From NCBI GenBank assembly GCA_006937955.1, contig SSNP01000035.1:744001-808000 (forward strand): a stretch of 64,000 nt of DNA. The letters run 5' to 3'. A program made the position numbers and the translations under genes. Below are positions 13,225 through 25,900 of the stretch, in pieces. The DNA is from Pachypanchax playfairii (taxonomy: Eukaryota > Chordata > Actinopteri > Cyprinodontiformes > Aplocheilidae). Within the stretch, counting starts at the first letter, position 1; every line of letters starts with the position of its first letter. The notes beneath the pieces are model-generated. The model was not told the origin of the DNA. It worked only from the letters and a program-made list of their open reading frames with translations, and ran no database searches.

Positions 13225-16200
13225 TCAGTGTCCACCATTTGGGCGTACCTCTGCATAGTTCTTAACCAGCTGGGAGATCCTGATTACCTTGATGTCTTCT
13301 GGCACCTTATCGTAGTCTGACCAAAGGTATTCTGGGGACAGCACCTTGGTTGGTTTATTGTACAACAAGTACCTAAATAACAAAAGCAAAATGGAATGTA
13401 GGTGAGGTGTGTTGTTTTTTTTGGTTATGTTAATTAGACACAATGTTATTGTTAAAGAGGCCATTTCATACAAATTTCAGGACTTTGTGGTTATTTCTTA
13501 AGTATTAACCAGTAATATGAAACATTTTATAGCTAAAAACCATCAGGAAACACTTATTAACAGACCTTTCAATCTGTCAGCATTAACATTCGGGTGGTTC
13601 CGTCTCCTTCTGTCAAGCTGCTTCATCAGCAGCTTGTTCATATTCATTATTCGAATTTGCTCAGATTGGCTAACAAACTAGCCTATCAGAGCAAGGTATA
13701 CTGTTTTCTTGCCCCGCTGTGCATGGCAACGTCAGACGTCGTGTCTTCCTGTGTACTACGTCCTATGCTACAGCTTTTAGCCAGCAGCATGCTAGGCGTG
13801 GTTTCAACTGAGCTGCCGAATACTAACAAACAAAGGAGTTGTGACGAAACAGATACAGGCCATTCGAACTTGGGTGTTATCACCACCTGCGTAGTTTGAG
13901 AGATTAAAACTGAAAGAGAAGTTGTTGACCTGTTTTCACACCGACTATGAAGGTAAGAACACCTGTGCAGCTAAAATATTCAACAGAAACCTCAGAAAAT
14001 CAGTTTTTAATGGAAGGGCCTCTTTAAATGTAAGTTGAGCAACATCGTACTTGTTGAGATGACTCTCCTCTTGCCAAACAGCTTCAATGTTATTTTTAGC
14101 GTCTTCCTGTGACTGTTCGTAACAGTATCTGGAAAAACACAAGAGACAACAGTCTGAGACATAAAACACTACTATTTAGACAATCGTCCACCCATACACT
14201 CTCTTTCACGATTTTGAATTCAAAGTTTCTTCATTTCAAAAACTTTCCAGTCCTTTTTAAATTTTTTTAAAACATATAAAGGTTGATTTGTTTACCTGAC
14301 CAGCTTGTACATTTCCTCCAAGTAGCCACCCCAGACGGCTGCAGTATAGTAGTAGTCTCCTTCACCAGCAGGAATGTAAGCCTTGGACTTGGGTCTACGC
14401 TCGTAAGGAAAACCATCCCTGTCGGTGTTCTGATTGGCGAACAGTAAAAAAGATTAAAGACTTTAATTCCCATCAAATTGGGTGGACAAACAGGTGATTA
14501 AAAATTGGTAGCTGACTAGATGAAAGCATAACAGAAATTTGAACAGATTCACTTTTGGAAAATGTAAATAAAGTTAATACGGTTAACTAGATTGTCCCTT
14601 ACTATCACAATGTTAGTGATAGACATCATTACTTTGATATTTCTTGTTTGACTCCTGGAATTTTGAGTTTCTTAAAATAAGTCATCATCATATAACTGGG
14701 TTCTCTGTTTGAGCTCCTTTTGTTTCTGCCATTTTGCCAATATCATTATTTTTCCCTCAGCTCCCCTTGTTCAGCTTCTTATGCACCTGTTTTCAATCCA
14801 ATCAGTTCCATCCACTAATCCCCCTCCCCCAGCATATCTTGTCAGTGGTTCAAATCATTATTAAACATCTTGCATGTACCTCTCTTTCTCATATCATATT
14901 TTAATCAGATTTTAATTTATGTGAGATTGCAAACATGAGGAAAAAAGAGTGAAACCTTGTAGTAGCCACGGTGAAGTACAGCTGACAGACGACTGAGAGA
15001 CTCAGCTCCAAATCGATTGTAGAAAACACTGTCAATGTCCATCATGAAAAGATAGTCTGCCTCATTGCGGATCTGAAATAACACGAATGCTGTGTAAATA
15101 TAAATGGATTCACTCATAACATTCACTGTAACACTGTTTAAGAATTAATTGATAAATGGACAGACGGACACACACGATTCATTGGGAAACAGCAGCAAAT
15201 GAAATAAAGCAGGGGTGTCAAACTCCAGGCCTCGAGGGCCACTATCCTGCATGTTTTAGATGTTTCCCTGCTTCAACACACCTGATTCAAATGAACAAGT
15301 CGTTAACAGGCTTCTGCAGAACTTATTGAAATGCAGAGGATTTGAATCAGGTGTGTTGAAACAGGGAAACATCTAAAACATGCAGGATAGTGGCCCTCGA
15401 GGCCTGGAGCTTGACACCCCTGAAATAAAGAAACAATTACAACATCATGGTCATCACATGCTACAGGACAAGACAAGAGAACAAGTTGACACAACTGATG
15501 CCTTTGTAAGATTCCTATGGCACAGATAAGTATACTACTTGCCAAAATTAATGCCTGCCATTGCACACACATCGACTTGAGTGACATCCAAATTTTAATC
15601 CGTTGGGTTTAGTATGTAATTAGCCTAACTTGTAGCTACAACAGCTTACATTTTTGTGTGAAGGGTTTTAACATGTTTTAGGGGTGTGTTTGAGGAAATT
15701 TTCAACCATTCTGCCAGATGAAGTCAGGCACTGATGTCAGTGCCAATTTCTCCCAATGTTGTGCAATCAGGTTCAAATCAGTTTCTCTTTAGTGTTATCC
15801 TGTTCTTCCACACCAAACACACAAAAAACAAAAGATCTATGTCTTTATGAACCTACTTTGTGAACTGGTGCATGTTGGAACAGAAATGAGCCATTCCCAA
15901 ACAGTTCCCCAAAAAAACTTGAAGCATGGATTTTTCGTCCCACATTTATTGAATACTCCATACTTCCAAACTCAAACTTAACTCCTACCTGTTTGTTTAC
16001 CTGTTTGTCGACCTTGGACTGTACCTGACTTCATCGTGCCCTTTTGGAACTGGATACTTGATCTTCCTGTATGTTTATGACCATGCCTATGCCTGATTAT
16101 CCTGCCTCCCTGATCTGTGAGTGAGAGGTGGCAACATTTGCTGCCTGTGTGTGCTCTGTCTGCTGGCTTTTTGATGAACAAGAATAATTTTATCTCCCAT

Positions 16201-19200
16201 TATTCACAGTTGAGTTGTAAACCAAAACACATAAATAAGGGTTCCTTTCACAGAAAATAAAAGAGTTTATCCCCGAATTCACTATAATCCTCCCTACATC
16301 AAACGTTAATCATAAAACAATGCAGTCGGACCAGAATGTTTACCTGGAGATAGAAAAACCCAGAATGCTCACTGAACTGCCAGATAGCGAGGCATAATTC
16401 ATCCTTTATAGAGAACACATTTGGACTGTTCTAGAGTCCGGTGGTGGGTACTTTGCATCCCTGCATCCAATGCTTTGCATTGCACTAGATGATGTACGGC
16501 CTGGATGCAGCTGCTTGACTTCATAAACCAATTCCATAAGTCTCCACATGGACTGTTTTTGAGCTAATTTAAAGGCAACTAAAATTTTGGAGGCCTGTAT
16601 CCACAGACTGTGCGCAAAGTCCTGCTTACTGTTTATCTTCCTCTGTGGCTTTATGTGACCTATCACATTGCTATAATCATGGCAAAGTCAACTTTATTGT
16701 AAATTCACCTGCACATAAAAGACATATATGAAATTGAAATTGATAAAATATTAAATGACCTGGACATAGACAAATTTAAAACTGTGAAAATATTTTGCAG
16801 TGATTAGAATGCAATAAAGTAACAATTGTGTAAAGGTATAACAGAAGGGTCTGATGCCACATACAGTGGTTAACTGCTGTTCACATGGAATTCTTCTCCC
16901 TTTCATTTTATGAATATTTGCTAATACCACCAAGATCTGCTTTCCTTTTCAGCCCTATAACTTGTGTTAGCTTAGGTTATCCTGATCCATCCCTTTAGTT
17001 ATGCTGCTGCGATCTTAGACTACTGGAGGATATACTGACCACATTTCTTCCCTCTGCTGTCTTTACTCTCTTTTCTCTGTGTTTGTATTTGATTATTGCT
17101 GCCATTTAATTTAACTCTGCTTCTCTTTCCATAGAAATGACAAGTGGCCCAACCATTCTGTGTCTCTTTGTGGTCCTCCCAGACCCCAGTAGGTCGAAGC
17201 AGAAGGCTGCTCGTCCCTTGAAATGACTTTTGTTATAACTCGCACTATATAAATAAAATGTAATTGAATGGAATTAAATAAAAGGTTTGAAAGCATGTTT
17301 TCTCATGGGGGAAAGAAACAAACAACTAATGAAACCGACTTCTTTGGAGTACTTTTTTCATTCAACTGTTTACCAGCCGGGATGAGTCAGCTCCTCAAAA
17401 TCTGAGGTCATGGAAAAAAGGTGTGATGCACCCTTCAGGTTGGCAGTGAGTCTTTGCCTCAAGTGGAGGAGTTTAAGTATATGGGAATCTTGTTCATGAG
17501 TGACGGCTGGATGGAGCAGGAGATGGACCAACAGATTGGGGCTTCATTCTCAGTGATGAGCTTTGTGCTTCTGCCTGTTGTAGTGAAGAAGGAGCTGAGC
17601 TGAAAGGCAAAGCTCTCAATTTATGGGTCTGTCTATGTTTTGACCCTGATCTATGGTCATGAAATCTGGATCCTGACTGAAAGAATAAGATCCCAAATAC
17701 AAGCAGCTGAAATGAGCTTCCTCCATAGGAGCCAGTCTTAGAGATCAGGTGAGGAACTCCATATCCAGATCCAGAGGAAGCTTGAAGTAGAACCGCTGCA
17801 GTGAGGTGGTTCAGGTTATGGTTAGGATGCCGATCCATGGAGGTTTTATGGGAAGAGACCTCCAGCCAGACCCATAATTTGCTGGAGGGACTGTATATCC
17901 TCAGGACTGTGAAAGTCTGGGGATCCCCATGAAAACCTGGATAGTGTTGCTGGGTTGAAGGATGCCTGGGTTTCTCTACTTAACCTGTTGTACCTGCAAC
18001 TTGACAGTGGATATGTGGAAGAAGATAGGTGAGTGTTTACCTTTTTGTCAATGGTGACAGTAGCATATTTCATCCTGCCAAGAACAACATCCTGCCACCG
18101 GTTGGCACTGGGAACTGATACAATTGAGATATTTCTGCCAGTGGCCAGCGCAATCTGAAAAAACAAATAATACAGTAAAATAATTATACAAAAAGTCTTT
18201 TACTATGACTTCTGCTCTGATAATAGACAAAGCTAAAACATTACCAACTCCCTTTGAAGAAAACTGAAATCTCAAAAAAATTCAGAGAACAATCTCAAAA
18301 TTAAGTGTGCTAAAACAAAGCTCATTACAAGGAGGTGGAAGCCTGCAATTACATCTAAATAACCCAAATATACTTACATTTTTTATTGAATTTGTAAAGA
18401 TGTGAAATGCATAACACAATTTGATGTCAGTCTAAGTTAGAAGATCAGATAAAATAAATAAAAGATCATATATTTACCACATTTCTACCAAATAATTCTA
18501 ATGTTTTTTTTACTGGACAGACAAAAAAATCTAATGCAATAAGAGAAAAATAAATACAAATAAAATAAAAAACTAAGATGAAAGACAGAAGAACACACCA
18601 TACCACTTTCTTAATAAAAGTAGAACATAAAAAGTAGGTGAAAATATAATGAAAAGGCACGGACATATGAGTAACATGTAAATGAGATTAAAAGACTAAA
18701 TATTATAAAATTTGTTTAAAAAACCCCAAAGAAAACAAGGTCAAATAAATCAGCTCAATCTGTGATAAAAATCCCAGAGTGGTAGTGAGTTTTTATTACA
18801 TTTTAAAACTCATGTTTACGTAAATGAATTGAAACAGTTCAGAATGTTCTTTACATCACAGTTTCATCCAACTAACATCCAGCTATAAATTTAACTTTTA
18901 TTTTAACCAGAAATACAACAGAACCTGTGTGCTACTAGTTTGAGTATTATTTGAACTGAAATGAGAGCAAGTCCCTTGAGTTATAGAACTTTTATTTCAT
19001 CAACTTGTACGATCCTCAGAGTCAGCACCTACTTTTAAGAGCAGACTTAAAGGAGAACGTCCGTTTTTTGCAATTGGGGCCTTATTTATTCTGTGAGATG
19101 TGTTTTACTCGTCATCAGTGGTACTTTTCTGCGATTCGGATTCGTCTCGGAGATTTTTGATTCACACGGCAAACACCTAAACGCCAATAAACGAGAGTCG

Positions 19201-19949
19201 GTTGGGCCTGCGTTCGCCGACCCTAAATCGGTTTAAAATCAGTTCAAATCCGTTATTTTTTAAATCTGGCCATTAGGATACTCTATTGTTTTTTCCGTTC
19301 CAGTGCCATTTTGAATCCTGCGCTCATAGAAATGATATTTTTTAGGAAGCTAAGCCACTGCACCAATAGAATGGGCGCGCGGAGAGATGACGTCACTCTC
19401 CCGTCACTGTAAAAAATATCATTTCTATGAAGGATTCAAGATGGCACTGGAACGGAATAAACAATAGAGTATCTAAATGGCCAGATTAAAAAAATAACGG
19501 ATTTGAACTGATTTTAAACCGATTTAGGGTCGGCGAACGCAGGCCCAACCGACTCTCGTTTATTGGCGTTTAGGTGTTTGCCGTGTGAATCAAAAATCTC
19601 CGAGACGAATCCGAATCTCAAAAAAGTACCACTGATGACGAGTAAAACACATCTCACAGAATAAATAAGGCCCTAATTGCAAAAAACGGGCGTTCTCCTT
19701 TAAGACTCACCTCTTTAAAGAACACTTTCAGTCTTAATGAGGAACTGATTTATGATTTATGATAGCGATTTGGGAGTTTATCTCTACAAAAAATAAAAAA
19801 TAATAAATTGATACACTTGATGTATCAGCGTCGGAATTAAACTGGACTCCAAACAGTCCGCCTCCTTATATTGTTTCCTTCTCTTTGATTTCTTGCTTGT
19901 ATGTTCTCTCAATGTAAGTCGCTTTGGATAAAAGCGTCTGCTAAATGAC

Positions 19950-19983
<34 letters not shown>

Positions 19984-22900
19984 CTTTTCCTTTTAGCATC
20001 AAGATCATTCACTTCCCCAGTATGTCTCCTTTCTTTTTATTTTGTTAGTCTCACTTTAGTTTGTGTGCTGTTTGTGTATATGTGCTTCGTCTAGCCTCCT
20101 CAGTCTCAGCCTGATTTGGTTCATGCCTTGCACCTGTTGTCTTGCTCATTAGTGTCATTCCCTGCACCTGTTTGGTCTCTCATTTAAACCCTGTGCCTTC
20201 TGTTCATGGCCACTGTTTGAGTTGCACTGGGTCTTTACACCTGTAAAGGCCTTGGGCCTGAACTACCTTTTGACTCTGTCTGCCCAGTATACCCTATAAG
20301 TGCCACATCCATACTCAGATCACATTAATGCATAAGATTTTATTTTTCTCTGTTTCCAGCTCATCATCCTATTACTGTAACACGTTGTTCTAAACTGAAC
20401 TCTATCTCTCACTTCATCTGTGCACATTGAACTCAGTGAAGACCTGACGCCAAAACCCTCTTGATTCACAAGGTGGTAACTAGAATTTGTTATTTGAAGT
20501 TGGTGAAAACAGGTTTGTTGCTTCTTAGCTCTACTTATTTCCTCAAAGAAGCGTGCATTTCTCAGAAGTTATGAAGGTATTTTGCAGATCATTATCGGAC
20601 CTGAATTTTCAAGGATTTGCATTCCATGTTTTAATAAAAGGTTGTAAAGACAATGTTGCTCCGACTGAGAAACTTAACGGCTGTTTCTTGTTTTTCAAGT
20701 AGTGAGCATGTGTTGTACCTCCCCCCCCCCCTTCCTCTTCCTCCTTTTCCCTCAATGGAAGAAACGCCTTCATGATTGTGAATTGCGTAGTTTTGCTTAT
20801 TATCACATCTCTGGAGTTTTTTGTGGAACTACTACAACTTTGTTTATTCAAACATCTTGGAGTCATCAATGGTAAATGGCTGCTATTGTTACTCAGTACA
20901 AGTGCTGCTAGTGCTGAAATGCTAGCTAGCGTGGATCACTGAAGCCTGATGCTGCACACTGCTCAGCCTGTTCATGTCAGATGCGTCTTTCTCCGTGCCA
21001 TTCCACAAGAGTTTCTGCTCATCTGTTCATTCAGAGCTGTTTTTTACCATGGGGAAGTAAATAACATCAAAAATAATTGAAGAGAGCTTGTTTTAGTTAC
21101 TCCTGCTTTTAATTTGACATCGTTCATCTTGCCTTCAACTCTCTAACTCTTTCCCCGTTTGTTTAGACGCCCAAAACCCCCACCCCCCTCAACGTAGTCA
21201 GCACACTGCGTTGTGCTGTGTTTGTTTGTGTAGGTGTGTGTGTTGTATTTATTTTCATCTCCATAAATACACAATTATGATTGCATTTGTCAATCGTGAT
21301 ATTTTATTTTGAAGGTGATCGGGTTGTCTCGTGTGTCTTGGTGTTATTTCCTGCCAGAATTGACGCGGAACGCTCGCACTAAAAATAGACAAGACGCCAA
21401 AATGATCACTTCACAGCGCTCCATGACTTGCGTGAACGACACCATATATAGGTTAACAAGAGCGCCATATGGAAGCGGCCTCCATTCCGCTCCGCTTAGC
21501 AGCGCTTCCGCTGCAGTAGTACTGAGACCTAAGTAAACTACGTACTACGTGACAGTACGTACAGAAGTGTGACTGACAATCTAGTAGCCAATAGATAACG
21601 AAATGGATTCGTTATCTATTGGCTACTTTATTTCAAGCGCCACCAGGTCTATGATTTATTAATATAATAACTTTTTCTTTTGGAAACCATAAGTAAAAGA
21701 CCGCTACAAGTTGATAAAATGATTTTAAAGTAAATTTGACATCTAAATTTGCTACAAAATCCTCTTTACAACATTTAAGTAATGGAGACATTTCTTGGAA
21801 AACATTGACCGCTTCCTTTGAATGGATTTATTTACATTTGTACTAACGTTACAGTCTAATTTCTGGGAAATAATGGAGGGTTTCTCAGCAGCTTGTCATG
21901 CTTTGTCAACATCCTTGCCACAGACTTCTGTTTTTTACAGTTATCCACATCCTAGTCTTAGTATTGATGAATTTCTGTTAGTTTTAAGTTAGTTTCAGTT
22001 GTTTTCTGTTGGCACCATTTTTTTCACTCCCCTTCTGTCCTGCACATTCCTAATCAGTTCTCATTACTTTCACCTGCTGCCACCTCAATTAGCCTGTCCA
22101 GCTTCACCAGTCTGCTCCTCTTTAAAAGCTGTAGAGACAGTGATTGCCAGTTTGTCAAACTGTTTTTATGCTTTCAAACTAGCGCCTGTCCTGTTTTCCA
22201 GTTTGTTTGTCTGCCTTTGTTTTGGATTACCCGTGATTTCAACCGTGAACCATTCCCTACCTCGCTTCTGTCTGCCCCTGATTGGACTTGATGCCCTGTG
22301 GATTACCCAGTTGTGACCTTGCTCTAGACAATTACTCTGATTTTGCCAGTTCATGATGCGCTGCTCATAAGTTACCATTCAGCTACATACCTGTGACTGT
22401 TAATTCTGGTTGGCTGTGTCCTTACCCCCAGCCTCACTTTCACCAACAACCACAAAAATAAATAGCTGTTTGAACTGCTACTACGTCTCTCTCTGCTTGC
22501 ATCTGAGTTTGGTCAAATAACAAACATAAGACAGCTATTTACTTTCATGCAGGGTTCTGTAACCTTTGACTGAAAGAACTATTTTAACATCACTCATCAT
22601 AGATTTAATTTGTAAAGATCTACAAGGTCACTTTGACCCATAAAATTAAACAGTGTATACAATAGGTTCTCCGGCAAGATGACAGTTTGAACAATGTTTA
22701 GGAAGATGAGTCAGAGCTGTGTGGGCAAAGCAAAACCAAAGCCTGAATCTACCAGCAGTTAAGTAGAGATGAAGTGCACTTACTGGCTGAGATATGGGAA
22801 CAGATGGTGGCAGTGTGGTTAATCAGATTTGGTCTTTTGCCAAGCAGTATTTGCACAATACAATGAATTTGGCTTTGGTGGAGGTGCAGTGAATAAGGCA

Positions 22901-25900
22901 AAGTAAGGATAACAAACATAAGAACCAGTAGTATTTACATATCCAGCCTTTGTACAATAATACAAATGTCTGTGCACTTCTTAAGAACTTAAAGATGCAA
23001 ATGAGTCAGTGAAACAGTGGGGTGGGGAGGTAGTGGTGGGTATGTGATCGTTTAGGTAACGCATAAAGTAAGTTTTGCTGGGCCTTATTCAGTAGAGGCC
23101 AGTAGCAGACGGGAAGAAACTGTTCTTGCAGCAGGAGGTCCTGGTCCTGATGGACCAAAGCTTCTTCCAAAGAGAAGAGGCTGAAAGATTTTATAACAAG
23201 GGTGAGAGGAATCAGCCACAATCATTCCTGCACACTTCGAGGGCTCTGAAGTGTGCAGGTTGATCCAGTCCGTCAAATAAACCAACTCCATGAATCAACA
23301 GCACTGCAAAAACATGCTCTACCACAGTGAAGGACACACAATGGCATAAAAATGACAAAACACACAGCAAACCAGAAGAATCAAAGCAAATTGAATGAGT
23401 TTCATAGGTAGGTATTGTATGAAACTTGATCCGCACCAGCTGCCAAAGAACACATCTGTTTTTGACTCAGACATTTCTTTCACCAATTTATTTATTTAAT
23501 AGTGAAGAAAATTAAGCCATCGCAACCTTACAGGTGGGAGCTCACAAAAACCATAATGCATACAACCATTTCAGAAAAGCACTGGCTGACTGGATCACAC
23601 AATCACGGCAGCTATTAAAGGGCAGGGTGAGAAATGATCTGTTTTTATGTAAAGGGTAACTCACCCCCTCCAAATTATAACCCCTGCCCACGCTTACTGT
23701 TTTAAAAAATGCCTCAAAAGGAGGCGTTGCCTGGTGGAACAGGCTGGGCTGTAATTGACATGTAGCCAGAATGGGACCCAATCTCTGCAGTACTTTGTTA
23801 TTGGCCAAAGCTAAAGCTAAATTTTCATTAGCTCAAGTAATATTGTGTGACTCTGCCTCACCAGGTGCACCTGCTGTCACTGTAACACATTGTCCACAAC
23901 AGAAAACGTGTGTTGCAGAGAGGTGCCCTAGGTATAAATCAAAATATCTCAGCATGATGAGAAAATCATTCAGTAATGTGCAAAAAATATTTTTTACACT
24001 ATCACAAACGTTACACTATAGGCTAGCTGTTAGCCAATCTGAGTCCAGCGAATCAGCATAATGAACATTAATGAGTACAGGCCAGAATCGAGTCAATTTT
24101 CAAGCAGTCAGATTACTCAAAGCTTATACGGCTGGAAATTTGTTTCCTGGTGTTTTTTAGACTTAAAATGTTTTAAATTACAGGTTAATACTTTAGAAAT
24201 AATCACAAAGTCATGACATTTGTGTGACAGGGCACCTTTAAAGGGCAGGGGAGAGGTGGGCCTAAAAGGGCTAAGGGATTTTATTGGATGAGCTCAATGT
24301 TATTCAAGGAAATCAACCAATGGGCTGTCATGGTCAATAAAAATGATTTATCACTGTTTTGTGTTAAATTATGACAGCCTGGTCTGTACGCCAGGTAGAT
24401 AGCTTGTCAATGCCTGGAGAGGGGACTCACTGCTGGGTTAACTCAGAAAAAGAACCAGTATGTACTGTACTCTATTAAAGTCTTATGCTAAGGGGTAAAA
24501 CTTTAAAGTGCAGTTATTGTGTACAACTGCATACTGGCCCACGTAAAAAACTAGGTCTCAATAATGACTGAAAGACAAGGTGCATTCCACAACAGCTTAA
24601 TTTTATATTCTCATTTTAATTGCATGATGTATCTTTTAATTCGTCAAAGTCATTTAGCAACATGTGCAGACAAAATTCAAAGAAACACCTAAATAAACAT
24701 TCAGATCATCTCATAAGTATCATTTGTCACAGAAGAACACCCAATCTTCTTGTAAGGTTTATTCTTAGAGGGATCCTTGATCAGTTTATTAGCAGTACAA
24801 TGAAACTAGCAACCTCAGAAAAAAAGCTACTCACCTTAGGAACATCTTTTTCATTGTCTGTGAAAACATAGTATGTGACCCTGAAGCCAACGAAAAAGAA
24901 CTTTTCACCCGTCTCAAGAAAGGCCTTCAAAAATCGTGTGTATCTGTTCACATTAAAGAAACAAACAACAGAGATAACAGAGATGATTTGAATGACATAA
25001 ATGAAGTAATTCAGAAAATAAAACAGATGCCATGTAAAAAGGACAGCCAACAGTGAGTCATATAAATCTAGTGTTCTTTATACATACTTGCCAACAGCAA
25101 AAACCACCACGGCTATTCTTGGGTCCATTTTTTTGTAGATTGCATCTATAACCACTGGATCAAAGGTCCCTTCCCAAACCAAAGGAACATTCCAGTTTGT
25201 CACTGAGTTGACATCAGTGCGTCTTGACAACAATGAAATATGAAAGACAAACAATGAAACCATGCAAGTTCAATTGAGTTGAAATTAGATTAAATCAGTT
25301 TTGGTTATATTGTACTTATTCATAGCAAGAGTCTTTTCAAAGTGTTGTAATGGATTCTCATTCATCCAGGTCATGGTCATGTGACGTACTTCAACAGCAG
25401 TGAGCTGGGTTACCTTTCTTAATTTTACCCGAAAGGTTTTTTCAGATGACCGAAGGAGACGTTTTGTCAATTTTCAGTTGAAAAAACATTTTAAAAGTAT
25501 TTATTGTGAGCATAATCTCAGGATCTTTCAATTTTTGTTAGTTATCTTTATTATTTCTGGATGTTGAATAAATAAATTATGTCCACTGAGATAGACATAA
25601 TTTATTTTCTTTCATTGTTTCAAGTGAAGTTAATTTTTTTTTTCCGGAATTGTAGTAACAATAGTTGTGTTATTGTTCCACAGATGCATAGTCTGATTAA
25701 TACAAAAAATGAATGAATGAATGAATGAATGAATGAATGAATGAATGAATGAATGAATGAATGAATGAATGAATGAATGAATGAATGAATGAATGATACA
25801 AAAGACAAACACAAAAGACAACATTTAAGTTGTGATTAGTTTAAAAGTGAGATGTTCACCTGTGATAAAAAATACTTCTAGTAATTGAATTAAAAAACAA

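Noticed and set aside
25620..25824. Open frames made of repeated Ser-Phe-Ile-His
   Set aside because: They are translations of the (GAAT)n microsatellite.
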